From: Bradyrhizobium sp. CSA207
GTDB lineage: Bacteria > Pseudomonadota > Alphaproteobacteria > Rhizobiales > Xanthobacteraceae
Assembly: GCF_029051685.1 (NCBI RefSeq)
Contig: NZ_JAACFT010000002.1
Location: forward strand, 124,001 to 188,000
DNA: 64,000 nt
Direction of reading: 5' to 3'
Position numbers and translations under genes: made by a program. Below are positions 37,615-46,586 of the stretch, one piece after another. Numbering within the stretch: the first letter of the stretch is position 1; every line of letters starts with the position of its first letter. The notes beneath the pieces were generated by a model. It searched no databases. It worked only from the letters and a program-made list of their open reading frames with translations, and was not told the origin of the DNA.

Positions 37615-39213
37615 CTATTGCCCCGGCACAGCCGAAAGCAGCTCGCGCGTATAGTCGTGCTCGGGCGCGGCGAAGAGCTGCGCGGTCGGCTTCAGCTCGA
37701 CGATGGCGCCGCGCTGCATCACCGCGATGCGGTCGCAGATTTGGGCTGCAACGCGTAAGTCATGGGTGATGAACAGCATCGAGAGGCCGAGCCGCGCCTT
37801 GAGATCTTCAAGCAGTCTCAGCACCTGTGCCTGCACGGAGACGTCGAGCGCGGAGACGGCTTCATCGGCGACGATGATTTCTGGTTCGAGCGCGAGCGCG
37901 CGCGCGATGCCGACACGCTGGCGCTGGCCGCCGGAGAATTCATGGGGGTAACGGTCGAGCGCGCCGGCATCCAGCCCCACCATCTTGAGCAGATCGCGGG
38001 CGCGGTCGAACGCCGCCTTCGGTTCGACGCCGGCTGCGATCGGGCCGTCGGCGATGATGTGGCCGATCTTGCGGCGCGGATTGAGCGAGGCGAACGGATC
38101 CTGAAAGATCATCTGGATGCGATGGCGCTCGGCGCGCAGCGCCCTGCCCGAGAGCGATGTGAGATCGGTCTTGCCGATCCGCACGGTGCCGCGATCGGCC
38201 TCGATCAGCCGCATCACGAGGCGCGCCACCGACGACTTGCCGGAGCCGGACTCGCCGACGAGGCCGAGCGTCTCGCCCTTCAAGATCGCGAAGTTGACTT
38301 CTCGCGCGGCATCGACGCGGCGATCCTGGCGAAACCAGCCGCCCGAGGTGACATAAGTCTTGTCCAGCCCGATCACCTCGACGGCCTTGAGCTGATCGTC
38401 CAGCGGCGCGCGCGCCGGAGGAGCCATGGTCGGCACCGCCGCGAGCAGCGCCTTGGTGTAGTCGTGCTGCGGCTCGTTGAAGACGGCGCTGGCGGGGCCT
38501 TCCTCCACCACCTTGCCATGCCTGAGCACCACGACCTGGTCGGCGATATCCGCGACCACGCCGAAATCGTGGGTGATGAACATCACCGCCATGTTGCGGT
38601 TGCGCTGGAGGTTGCGGATCAGCTTCAGGATTTGCGCCTGCGTGGTGACGTCAAGCGCGGTGGTCGGCTCGTCCGCGACCAGCACCGCGGGCTCCAGCGC
38701 GAGCGCCATCGCGATCATGGCGCGCTGGCGCTGGCCGCCGGAAAGCTGGTGCGGATAGGCGCGCACGATGCGCTCGGGGTCGGGCAGGCCGACCTCACGC
38801 GCCAGCGACAACGCCTTCGCGCGTCGTTCCCTCGGCGTGAGCAGGCCGTGGGCCTCGAACATCTCCGCCATCTGGTCGCCGATCCGCATCAGCGGATTGA
38901 GCGCGGTCATCGGCTCCTGAAAGATCATCGCGAGCCGGCGGCCGCGCAGGTCGCGCCAGCCGTCGTCGTCGAGCTTGAGCAGGTCGCGGCCTTCGAACAT
39001 GATCTCGCCGGAGTTGACGGAGACCGTGTCCGGCAGCAGGCCCATCAGCGCATGCGCGCACATCGATTTGCCGGAGCCGGACTCGCCGACGACGCAGACG
39101 ATCTTGCCGGCTTGCAGATCCAGCGAGACGCCGTCGACCGCGAAGGGACGCTCGGCGCCCTTGGGCAGCGCGATCCGCAAGTTCTTGATGGAGACAGCGG
39201 GCGGTGCGGTCAT
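37615..39213 (-). CDS. Peptide-type ABC importer ATPase, fused DppD-DppF double ATPase
   Basis: 532 residues from ATG 39213; the frame continues upstream into the permease gene and that part is not coding in this frame. Two ABC domains are fused. The first (about 10-250) has Walker A GESGSGKS, LSGGQRQR and Walker B VLVADEPTTALD. The second (about 270-525) has GESGSGKS, FSGGQRQR and IIVADEAVSALD. Each domain ends in an oligopeptide-type region (PQHDYTKALLAAVP). It energises the adjacent permeases. Confidence 0.94.
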   Translation of the reverse strand: MTAPPAVSIKNLRIALPKGAERPFAVDGVSLDLQAGKIVCVVGESGSGKSMCAHALMGLLPDTVSVNSGEIMFEGRDLLKLDDDGWRDLRGRRLAMIFQEPMTALNPLMRIGDQMAEMFEAHGLLTPRERRAKALSLAREVGLPDPERIVRAYPHQLSGGQRQRAMIAMALALEPAVLVADEPTTALDVTTQAQILKLIRNLQRNRNMAVMFITHDFGVVADIADQVVVLRHGKVVEEGPASAVFNEPQHDYTKALLAAVPTMAPPARAPLDDQLKAVEVIGLDKTYVTSGGWFRQDRRVDAAREVNFAILKGETLGLVGESGSGKSSVARLVMRLIEADRGTVRIGKTDLTSLSGRALRAERHRIQMIFQDPFASLNPRRKIGHIIADGPIAAGVEPKAAFDRARDLLKMVGLDAGALDRYPHEFSGGQRQRVGIARALALEPEIIVADEAVSALDVSVQAQVLRLLEDLKARLGLSMLFITHDLRVAAQICDRIAVMQRGAIVELKPTAQLFAAPEHDYTRELLSAVPGQ

Positions 39214-39215
39214 GA

Positions 39216-40055
39216 TCAGCGTCCCTCCCGCGACAGCCGCGGATTGAGCGCGTCGTTGAGGCCTTCGCCGATCAGGTTCAGGCCGAGCACCGAGATCAGG
39301 ATGGCGACGCCGGGAAACACGGTGATCCACCAGGCCTGGCGGATCACGGTGCGGCCGGCGCCGACCATGTAGCCCCAGGAGATCAAATTGGGATCGCCGA
39401 GGCCGAGAAATGCCAGCGAGGATTCCAGCAGGATCGCGGTTGCGACCATCAGCGAGGCCAGCACGATCACCGGCGACAGCGCGTTCGGCAAAATCTCGCG
39501 CAGGATGATCCAGGTGTTGCTCTGGCCGGTGACCACGGCGGCCTGGACATATTCGCGGGTGCGCAGCGACAATACCTCGCCGCGGACGAGGCGCGCGACC
39601 GGCGGCCAGCTCACCACCGCAATCGACGCCACGATCGAATAGATCGAAGGCTGGAGGATCGCGACCAGCACGATCGCGAGCGCGAAGCTCGGAATGGTCT
39701 GGAAGAATTCTGTGAAGCGCATCAGGGCGTCGTCGACCTTGCCGCCGAAATAGCCGGCCATGGCGCCGACCGGCACGCCGACGATCAGCGCCACCAGCGT
39801 CGAGACGAGGCCGACGAGCAAGGAAACGCGTGCGCCAAAAATCATGCCGGCGAACACGTCGCGGCCGAGCGCGTCGGTCCCGAGCGGCACGGTCGAGAGC
39901 GTGAAGGGCGGCAAGAATGGCCGCTGCACCATGCGCCACGGCGAGTTCGGGAACAGCAGCGGCCCGAACACCGCGACCGCGATCGCGAGCACGAGAATGA
40001 TGAGCCCGATAACGCCGCTCGGGCTGCGCAGCATCGATTTCCAGAACTGTTTCAT
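39216..40055 (-). CDS. Peptide-type ABC importer permease (DppC-like)
   Basis: 279 residues from ATG 40055, which overlaps the upstream permease stop by four bases. The N-terminal helix (GVIGLIILVLAIAVAVFGPL) and a long soluble segment precede five further helices. The permease coupling loop reads RLVRGEVLSLRTREYVQAA. It forms a heterodimer with the DppB-like protein. Confidence 0.94.
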   Translation of the reverse strand: MKQFWKSMLRSPSGVIGLIILVLAIAVAVFGPLLFPNSPWRMVQRPFLPPFTLSTVPLGTDALGRDVFAGMIFGARVSLLVGLVSTLVALIVGVPVGAMAGYFGGKVDDALMRFTEFFQTIPSFALAIVLVAILQPSIYSIVASIAVVSWPPVARLVRGEVLSLRTREYVQAAVVTGQSNTWIILREILPNALSPVIVLASLMVATAILLESSLAFLGLGDPNLISWGYMVGAGRTVIRQAWWITVFPGVAILISVLGLNLIGEGLNDALNPRLSREGR

Positions 40056-41023
40056 GTGGCGTATTCGATGCGCGGATCGACCAGGCGATAGACCAGGTCG
40101 GTGATGAGGTTGAAGATCAGCACCATGGCAGAGCAGATCACGAAGACGCCGAGCAGCAGATTGTAGTCGCGCTGCAACAGCGCGTCGTACATCAGCCGTC
40201 CGATGCCGGGCCAGGCGAACACGGTCTCGGTGATGACGGCCCCGCCGATCAGCGTGCCGGAATGCACGCCGGCGAGCGTCACCACCGGCAGCAGCGCGTT
40301 GCGCAGCACGTGGCGGCGCTGGATCACGGCGTCTGAAAGACCCTTGGCGCGGGCGGTCTTGACGAAGTCGAGCCGTTTCACCTCCAGCATCGAAGCCCGT
40401 GTCATCCGGGTATAAGTCGCCATGAAGAACAGGCCGAGCGTCATCGCCGGCATGATCAGATGCTGTGCGACGTCGATCACATGGGCAAGGCCGGTCAAGT
40501 TGGCTCCGACCGTCTCGTAGCCAAAGCTCGGCAGCCAATCCGTGGTGACCGAGAACAGCAGGATGCCCATCAGCGCCACCCAGAAGATCGGCATGGCGTA
40601 GAAGATCAGCGCGAACACGGTGATGGCGGTGTCGAGGAAGGTTCCGGCGAAGCGCGCGGCGAAAGTGCCGAAGAGAACGCCGAGCATGAGCGAGATCGTG
40701 AAAGCCGTCAGCGTCAGCAAGAGGGTCGCCGGCAGCCGTTCCAGGATCAGCTTCGATACCGGCGCCTGCTGGCGGAAGGAGAAGCCGAGATCGAGCGTGG
40801 CGATGCCCTTGACGTAGATGAAGAGCTGCTCGGGCAGCGGCTTGTCGAGGCCGAATTTTTCCTTGAGCTGCTGGACGAAGATCTGGTCGCTGGCCCCCGC
40901 CTCGCCCGCCATCACGACCGCGGGGTCGCCGGGCGCAAGCCGGATCAGGAAGAAATTGAGGACGACGATCGCAAGCAGGACGATCACGCCCTTCACGACA
41001 CGCTGAGCGACGAAGGAGAGCAT
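40052..41023 (-). CDS. Peptide-type ABC importer permease (DppB-like)
   Basis: 323 residues, six membrane helices, N-terminal ABC_membrane_19-type motif (MLSFVAQRVVKGVIVLLAIV) and the coupling segment RMTRASMLEVKRLDFVKTARAKG. The ADLGIRP-like PWAWPGIGRLMYDALLQRDY stretch is typical of DppB. It is the second gene of the operon, separated from the substrate-binding protein gene by a palindromic repeat. Confidence 0.94.
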   Translation of the reverse strand: MLSFVAQRVVKGVIVLLAIVVLNFFLIRLAPGDPAVVMAGEAGASDQIFVQQLKEKFGLDKPLPEQLFIYVKGIATLDLGFSFRQQAPVSKLILERLPATLLLTLTAFTISLMLGVLFGTFAARFAGTFLDTAITVFALIFYAMPIFWVALMGILLFSVTTDWLPSFGYETVGANLTGLAHVIDVAQHLIMPAMTLGLFFMATYTRMTRASMLEVKRLDFVKTARAKGLSDAVIQRRHVLRNALLPVVTLAGVHSGTLIGGAVITETVFAWPGIGRLMYDALLQRDYNLLLGVFVICSAMVLIFNLITDLVYRLVDPRIEYAT

Positions 41024-41074
41024 ATTAGAGAGTCATATGAGTGATGTGACCTGCAGCCACGGGGGGCGGTGCGC

Positions 41075-41215
41075 TCCCTCGCCCCGCTCTTGCGGGGAGA
41101 GGGTTGGGGTGAGGGGCCTCTCTCCACGCGTGAGAATGCCGAGAGACCTGTACCCCCTCACCCGCCGCGCTCTGCGAGCGCGTCGACCACTCCCCGCAAG
41201 CGGGGAGAGGTGAAG
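41075..41215. repeat. Palindromic repeat inside the peptide-transport operon
   Basis: The outer arms CCCCGCTCTTGCGGGGAGAG (about 41090) and CTCCCCGCAAGCGGGGAGAG (about 41190) each form a hairpin. GTGAGGGGCC and CCCCCTCACCC pair between them. It lies between the substrate-binding protein stop side and the first permease start. It may stabilise the upstream SBP mRNA and give the usual higher SBP expression; this is inference. A remnant with the same hairpin wording sits at 51444-51466. Confidence 0.8.
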
Positions 41216-41227
41216 TCAAGAGCGCCC

Positions 41228-42778
41228 TCACTTGTCGAGCCATGCGTCCTTGAAGCCGTCATTGACCCCGATCCCGGTGGTAATCAGGTTCTTGACCTTG
41301 CAGCGCGTGATGGTCGGGAATTGCAGCTCGAGCATCCAGGCCACCGGCACGTCCTCGACCAGGATCTTTTGCGCCTTCTCGTAGATCTCCTTGCGCTTGG
41401 AATCCGGTGTCGCGACGGCGCCGTCGGCAAACAGCTTGTCGATCTCGGGATTGGAGTAGCCTTCGACGTTGTTGAAGACCTGGCCCTTTGCGATCGCGCT
41501 GGAGACGTAGTTGCGGCCGACGCCGAGCGCGGGATCGCCGTACTGGTAGAGATAGGTGAAGGCGATGTCGTAGTCCCAGTCGCCGATCTTCTGGTTGCCG
41601 CCGGCGACGTCGGTAGCGATCGTCTCGATATTCATGCCGACGTCCTGGAGGTTCTGCTTCACCGCTTCACCCCAGCGCTGCCAGGTCTCGCCATAGGCGA
41701 GCGGCAGCAGGCGGATCTTCTCGCCCTTGTAGCCGGCTTCCTTCAAGAGCGCCTTGGCCTTGGCCGGATCGTAGGGATATTTCGGCACGTCGTCGGTGTA
41801 GTACTTGATGGCCGAGGCAGACGGGCCGGTCGCGACCTTGCCGAGTCCGTTCCAGATCACGTCCTTGGCGAAATCGCGATCGATCGCATACATGACAGCC
41901 TGACGCACCCGCTTATCCGCGAGCGGGCCCTGGCGGTTATTCAGCCACAACCAGGCCAGTGGCGAAAAGAACTCCCAGCCGGCACCGGTAACGCAGGTGT
42001 CCTTCAGCTTGGACAGCCGCGGCACGTCGAAATTCTCGACTGAGCCGCCGGGCAGCACGTCGACTTTGCCTGTTTCGTACGCCACCGAGCGCGCTGCGGC
42101 GTCCGGGATGACCTGCCAGTAGATCTCGTCGAGATAGGGCTTGCCCTTCTCGTAATAGTTCGGGTTCTTGACCAGGCGAATGAACGAGCCCTTCTGCCAT
42201 TCCTTGAACATGAAGGGGCCGGTGCCGATCGGCGCGTTGTTGTAGGGGTTGGTCTTGAAGTCGGTGCCTTCGTAGAGATGCTTCGGCACCATCGGCATCG
42301 AGCCGACCTCGAAGATGCCGAGGAACGGACCGAACGGCTGCTTCAGCGTGAACACGACGGTGTAGTCGTCGGGCGCCTCGATCTTGTCAACCTGCACGAG
42401 ATTGTTGCGCGCGCGTGCGTGGGTCTGCTTCAGCATCTCGATCGAGAACAGCACGTCGGCGGCGGTGAAGGGCTTGCCGTCATGCCAGGTCACCCCCTTC
42501 CTGAGCTTGAAAGTATAGGTCTTGGCGTCGTCGCTGACGCTCCAGCTCTCGGCCAGCTCCGGCTGCGGCTCGAGCTTGGGGCTGTAGCGCAGCAGACCCT
42601 CGAAGATATTGCCTGCCACCATCTGGACCGGACCGTTCTGGACCATGGCAAGCATCAGGCCGGGCGGCTCGGGCTGGATCACCGCGTTGATCACGCCCCC
42701 CGTTTTCGGCTCTTGCGCCAGCGCCGGGGCGGTGAGGCCGCAAGCCAGGAGGATACCGAGCAACACTCGTTTTGACAT
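41228..42778 (-). CDS. Peptide/nickel-type ABC substrate-binding protein (SBP family 5)
   Basis: 516 residues with a Sec signal (MSKRVLLGILLACGLTAPAL, cleavage near ALAQE). Family features are GNIFEGLLRYSPKLEPQPEL, the AESWSVSDDAKTYTFKLRKG stretch with WHDGKPFTAADV, and the RQAVMYAIDRDF helix. No lipobox Cys, so it is soluble in the periplasm. The ligand may be a peptide, opine or other cationic compound; the family is promiscuous. It is the first gene of the ABC operon. Confidence 0.93.
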   Translation of the reverse strand: MSKRVLLGILLACGLTAPALAQEPKTGGVINAVIQPEPPGLMLAMVQNGPVQMVAGNIFEGLLRYSPKLEPQPELAESWSVSDDAKTYTFKLRKGVTWHDGKPFTAADVLFSIEMLKQTHARARNNLVQVDKIEAPDDYTVVFTLKQPFGPFLGIFEVGSMPMVPKHLYEGTDFKTNPYNNAPIGTGPFMFKEWQKGSFIRLVKNPNYYEKGKPYLDEIYWQVIPDAAARSVAYETGKVDVLPGGSVENFDVPRLSKLKDTCVTGAGWEFFSPLAWLWLNNRQGPLADKRVRQAVMYAIDRDFAKDVIWNGLGKVATGPSASAIKYYTDDVPKYPYDPAKAKALLKEAGYKGEKIRLLPLAYGETWQRWGEAVKQNLQDVGMNIETIATDVAGGNQKIGDWDYDIAFTYLYQYGDPALGVGRNYVSSAIAKGQVFNNVEGYSNPEIDKLFADGAVATPDSKRKEIYEKAQKILVEDVPVAWMLELQFPTITRCKVKNLITTGIGVNDGFKDAWLDK

Positions 42779-43076
42779 GTCGTATCTTTCTCAAGCGAGA
42801 CCAGCCGTAAAGGCTTCGCACGTCATGGCGCGCGAAGCTACGGCCGTCCCATCCCAGTCCCCATCCGGTATCGAGGCTCACATAGTCTCATTCGACGCCG
42901 CAAGATGAAAGTCTCGACAGTGTTCGCACAAAAAATGTACAGCGCGTCCCGTATTGATTTTGTCACCGACGGAGCGGCCAGGTCGGCCGTTGCAAAAGCC
43001 CAGCGACACGAAGTCGCGGCCTAGCCCCGCCCGCGGTCGCACGGCACGACGGCTCTCCGCAAGCGGCAAAGGCGGC
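42779..43076. other. 298-bp region upstream of the peptide-transport operon
   Basis: Holds the promoter region of the SBP gene on the minus strand. The 3' end of the CadC-like regulator gene, which reads on the same strand, borders it. No repeat or confident promoter motif seen. Confidence 0.5.
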
Positions 43077-44627
43077 TCACTCCAGCCCCGCCCGCCGGAA
43101 TCCCTCCAGATAGTGCTCGCGGTCCACCTCGTTCGCCCATGGCAGTTGCGTCGCGATCCAGTGCAGCGAGATGCCGGGCTGGGTGCGGCGCAGCTCCTGC
43201 AAGGCCATCTCCGCAACCGCGCTGTCGCCGGTCATGCCGGCGGAGACCGCGAGCACGCGATAGGCGCCGGTGAGGTCTCCGCGGTGACGGATCGCCTCGC
43301 GCGCCAGCGCGATCGCCTCGTCATAATGCCGCTCGGTGAAACGCGCATAGCCCGCGATGCCGTGATAGATCGCCAGCGACGGATCGCGCGGTGAGAGCCG
43401 GATCGCCTTTTGCACCGCCTCGAACGAATCCTTCGGCCGTCCGGCATAGGACAGCGCCAGCGCATAATAGCCCTGCGCCAGCGAGAAGTTCGGGTTGAGC
43501 GTGAGCGCCTGCTCGAACTCGGACAGCGCGTCCGCAAGCCGCCGCGTCGAGAAGCAGACGCTGCCGAGAGCGGCATGCGCCCAGGCGTCCTCGTGGTCGC
43601 AGCGCACCGCGGCGAGCGCCGCGGCCTCCGCGACCGGCGCCGTCGTGGCGAGGTCGGCCCAGCCGAGATGCACGCCGAACATGTGGCTCGCCGCCAGCAC
43701 CGACAGCGCCTGGCCGTAAGCGGGGTCGATCGCGATGGCGCGCTCCAGCAGCGCCTGCGCGGCGAGGTGGTCCTGCCGTGTCACGCGCCAATAATGCGAC
43801 AGCGCGCGCATCACCAGATCCCAAGCGTCCAGGCTCAACGGCGGCTTGCGGTGGCTGCGAAAATTCTCCGCCGCATGAATCTGCGGTTCGATTGCCGCGG
43901 CGATCGCGTTGGTGATCTCGTCCTGCACGGCGAAGACGTCGATGATCTCGCGGTCGTAACGTTCGGCCCAGAGATGACTGCCGGAGATGGCGTCGTTGAG
44001 CTGTGCGGTGATGCGTACGCGGTTGTCCGCCTTGCGCACGCTGCCCTCGACAACGTAGCGGACGCCGAGTTCCTCGGCGATCTGCCTGATGTGGACCGCA
44101 CGGCCCTTGTAAGTGAAGGATGAGTTGCGGGCGATCACCATGAACCAGCGCTGCTTTGACAGCGCGGTCAGGATGTCCTCGCTGATCCCGTCGCCGAAAT
44201 ACTCCTGGGCAGGATCGCCGCTCATGTTCTCGAACGCGAGCACCGCGATTCCCGGGCGGTCGGCTGCCGCGCGCGCAGGGGCAGGCCTGGCTTCGGCCGG
44301 CGCAGGCGTGGCCGGCACTTCTTCCCGGACTTCTCCGACGAAGCGAAAGCCCTTGCGCGGGATGGTCTTGATCAGCCGCTGGGTCGCGCCGTCGTCGCCA
44401 AGCGCCTTTCGCGCGGCGTTGATCCGGCTGTTCAGCGCAGAGTCCGAGACGATCCGGTCGCTCCAGATCTGGCGAATCAGGTCACCCTTGCTGACCACTC
44501 GGGTGCGCTGCGCGACCAGATAGAGCAGCAGATCGAACACTTGGGGCTGCAACGGCACGGCCGACCCGCCGCAGGTGAGCTCCCGCAGGTCGCCGTCGAG
44601 CACGTTGTTTTCAAAGCAAAATCGCAC
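43077..44627 (-). CDS. CadC-type winged-helix regulator with TolB-N-like and TPR domains, paralogue 1
   Basis: 516 residues from GTG 44627. The OmpR/CadC-type DNA-binding domain (about 1-100; VVSKGDLIRQIWSDRIVSDSALNSRINAARKALGDD) is followed by an Ala/Pro-rich linker. Next is the IAVLAFENMSGDPAQEYFGDGISEDILTALSK domain common in adenylate-cyclase-associated TPR proteins, then helical TPR repeats (about 270-510). No membrane segment is evident, unlike classical CadC. It is divergent from the mddA-like gene, with tandem repeats in between. A paralogue of the same architecture lies at 46587-48158. Confidence 0.9.
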   Translation of the reverse strand: MRFCFENNVLDGDLRELTCGGSAVPLQPQVFDLLLYLVAQRTRVVSKGDLIRQIWSDRIVSDSALNSRINAARKALGDDGATQRLIKTIPRKGFRFVGEVREEVPATPAPAEARPAPARAAADRPGIAVLAFENMSGDPAQEYFGDGISEDILTALSKQRWFMVIARNSSFTYKGRAVHIRQIAEELGVRYVVEGSVRKADNRVRITAQLNDAISGSHLWAERYDREIIDVFAVQDEITNAIAAAIEPQIHAAENFRSHRKPPLSLDAWDLVMRALSHYWRVTRQDHLAAQALLERAIAIDPAYGQALSVLAASHMFGVHLGWADLATTAPVAEAAALAAVRCDHEDAWAHAALGSVCFSTRRLADALSEFEQALTLNPNFSLAQGYYALALSYAGRPKDSFEAVQKAIRLSPRDPSLAIYHGIAGYARFTERHYDEAIALAREAIRHRGDLTGAYRVLAVSAGMTGDSAVAEMALQELRRTQPGISLHWIATQLPWANEVDREHYLEGFRRAGLE

Positions 44628-44633
44628 GTTTCT

Positions 44634-44676
44634 GTCGTCTCAAGCAAAAATCAAAGTCGTCTCAGGCGAAAATCAA
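44634..44676. promoter_or_regulatory. Two tandem 21-bp direct repeats between regulator and mddA-like gene
   Basis: GTCGTCTCAAGCAAAAATCAA (44634-44654) and its near copy at 44656-44676 (two mismatches) repeat with a 22-bp period, two helical turns. They start 7 bp from the regulator GTG and lie 84 bp upstream of the methyltransferase ATG. Tandem direct repeats fit the binding mode of the winged-helix domain encoded next door, suggesting autoregulation and control of the methyltransferase. Confidence 0.6.
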
Positions 44677-44759
44677 CCATCCGCGAAAGTCTTGGGACGT
44701 CCGAAGCGGCATGGTGCGCGACCAATGAAGTGCCGGCGTTTTGGCACACGGAGCATTCT

Positions 44760-45548
44760 ATGACCGAAATTGATCATCAGCTTCATTCAATCGGCCCGGG
44801 GCTTGCGAGCTCACGCATTTTCAAGTTCATCGCCTTTCTGTACGGAATTGCGGCATATCTCGTATTTTTCGTCACCATTCTCTACGCCATCGGCTTCGTC
44901 ATGGGGCTGGTGGTGCCGAAGACCATCGACACCGGAACCGACACGCCGACGGCCGAAGCCGTCATCATCAATCTCCTCCTGATGTCGCTATTCGCCATTC
45001 AGCACAGCGTGATGGCACGGCAGCAATTCAAGGCATGGTGGACGCAGTTCGTGCCCAAGCCGGTGGAGCGCAGCACCTATGTGCTGCTGGCGAGCCTGTC
45101 GCTGCTCCTCCTGTTCTGGCAGTGGCGTCCGCTGCCCACGGTGATATGGAACGTCGCGGACCCCGATCTCGCTGTGACGATCGTCACGCTGTCGCTCGCG
45201 GGCTGGGTGCTGGTGTTCACCTCGACCTTCATCATCAACCACTTCGAGCTGTTCGGATTGCATCAGGTGACCAATCACCTCGTCGGTAAGGAGCCGACGC
45301 CGCCGCGCTTCAAGACGCCGCTGCTCTACAAATTCGTCCGCCATCCGATCTATCTCGGCTTCATCATCGCGTTCTGGGCGGCGCCGGTCATGACCGCAGG
45401 CCATCTGCTGTTCGCCGCCGTGACCACGATTTACATCTTCGTGGGCATCGCGCTGGAGGAACGCGACCTCGTCGATCTCTTCGGCGACGAGTACCGGCAG
45501 TACAAACAACGCGTTTCGATGCTTATTCCCTGGCGCCGGTCAGTATAA
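44760..45548 (+). CDS. mddA: Methanethiol S-methyltransferase-like membrane protein (NnrU/isoprenylcysteine methyltransferase superfamily)
   Basis: 262 residues from ATG 44760. Five to six membrane helices; the conserved methyltransferase C-terminus reads YKFVRHPIYLGFIIAFWAAP followed by ALEERDLVDLFGDEYRQYKQRVSMLIP, the SAM-binding signature of the superfamily. The length, the HSVMARQQFKAWWTQFVPKPVERSTYVLLAS segment and the general pattern fit MddA, which makes dimethyl sulfide from methanethiol in soil bacteria. NnrU-like alternatives cannot be fully excluded. Confidence 0.8.
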   Translation: MTEIDHQLHSIGPGLASSRIFKFIAFLYGIAAYLVFFVTILYAIGFVMGLVVPKTIDTGTDTPTAEAVIINLLLMSLFAIQHSVMARQQFKAWWTQFVPKPVERSTYVLLASLSLLLLFWQWRPLPTVIWNVADPDLAVTIVTLSLAGWVLVFTSTFIINHFELFGLHQVTNHLVGKEPTPPRFKTPLLYKFVRHPIYLGFIIAFWAAPVMTAGHLLFAAVTTIYIFVGIALEERDLVDLFGDEYRQYKQRVSMLIPWRRSV

Positions 45549-45769
45549 CCTTGGGATATTTCCGCGCGCGTCCGCCGAACGGAGGACGCGCGACGGCGCC
45601 GACGCGCGTAGCGCAGCGGGTAACAGAACTCTCCACGACTCCCGCTCTCACCGTCTCGGGATGATTCCCCACCCCGACGCTCTGCCCGCGTTCACGTTCG
45701 CCGAAAATCTCGGCGGACAGCAGCGGGGGAGAGAAACGACTTTCACTCTTCATCAACGGAGACGACCAA

Positions 45770-46192
45770 ATGAAACATGTCGGAAACTGCTTCTGCGGCG
45801 CGGTCACGGTCGAGGTCACCGGCGCGCCGGAGGCGATGGGCTATTGCCATTGCGGTTCCTGCCGCTCGTGGTCGGGCGGACCGGTAAACGCCTTCAGCCT
45901 GTGGAAGCCGGAAGCCGTGCGCATCACCGAAGGCGCCCAGAATGTCGAGACCTTTGCCAAGACGCCGCTCAGCCAGCGCAAGTTCTGCAACAAGTGCGGC
46001 GGCCATCTCATGACCGACCATCCACCGCTCGGCCTGATCGACGTCTTCACTGCCACCATCCCCATGCTCGCATTCACGCCGGGCGTCCACGTCAACTACG
46101 CCGAGACGGTACTGCCGATGCGCGATGGCCTGCCCAAGCTGAAGGATTTTCCGGCAGAGTTCGGCGGCAGCGGCGAGATGATACAGGAGTAA
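45770..46192 (+). CDS. GFA/CENP-V family zinc protein
   Basis: 140 residues. Zinc-binding Cys pattern: GNCFCGAVTVEVTG near the N-terminus, GYCHCGSCRSWSGG around residue 25, and KFCNKCGGHLMTDHPP in the centre. The family was named for glutathione-dependent formaldehyde activation, but that activity is disputed and most members are uncharacterised. It follows the mddA-like gene by 221 bp on the same strand. Confidence 0.88.
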   Translation: MKHVGNCFCGAVTVEVTGAPEAMGYCHCGSCRSWSGGPVNAFSLWKPEAVRITEGAQNVETFAKTPLSQRKFCNKCGGHLMTDHPPLGLIDVFTATIPMLAFTPGVHVNYAETVLPMRDGLPKLKDFPAEFGGSGEMIQE

Positions 46193-46586
46193 GGTGCTGT
46201 TACCCTCCACTGGAGGGGGAGGATCGATCGCGCGCAGCGCGAGCGGGGTGGGGTGATCTCTCCAAGCTGGCAGTGCTCGATGTGGAGAGACCGTCACCCC
46301 ACCCCGTCTCTCATCCTCGCTACGCTCAGATGCGAGCCGACCCTCCCCCTCCAGGGCAGGGCAATCGCATATGAAAAAGAAGTCGGTGTGCGGTTTGCTG
46401 TGGCCGATCCTTCGAGACGCCCGCTTTGGCGGGCTCCTCAGGATGAGGTCTTGTTTCGCGGCGAAATCTTAGACCCTCATGGTGAGGAGCCCGCCAAAGC
46501 GGGCGTCTCGAACCATGCAGGCCGAGCACTCTCATGGCCTCCCAAGTGCCATATGCGAGAGCCCTGCCCTCCAGGGTAGGGTGAAC
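46193..46586. other. 394-bp intergenic region holding composite repeat copy B
   Basis: Lies between the convergent GFA gene and paralogue 2 of the CadC-type regulator. No gene is supported. Almost the whole region is the composite repeat described separately. Confidence 0.75.
46201..46584. repeat. Composite palindromic repeat, copy B, with inverted core
   Basis: Outer palindromic unit 46201-46352 in the same orientation as copy A at 28.6 kb. The core (46371-46552, 182 bp) is nearly identical to the reverse complement of copy A's core, including long matching runs such as GAGACGCCCGCTTTGGCGGG and TTGTTTCGCGGCGAAATCTT. The bounding inverted repeat is AGGGCAGGGCAATCGCAT (46353-46370) and an imperfect partner (46553-46570, two mismatches). 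Confidence 0.85.

Noticed and set aside
37340..37654. 104-codon plus-strand frame in the gap and into the ABC ATPase gene
   Set aside because: No ribosome-binding site, no domain character, and its last part is antisense to the ATPase.
41075..41215. Hairpins as a CRISPR-like array
   Set aside because: Only two hairpins in inverted arrangement, no regularly spaced direct repeats or spacers.
44741..44760. TTTTGGCACACGGAGCATT as a sigma-54 promoter of mddA
   Set aside because: The -12 GC element is absent and it abuts the start codon, leaving no room for a transcription start and leader.
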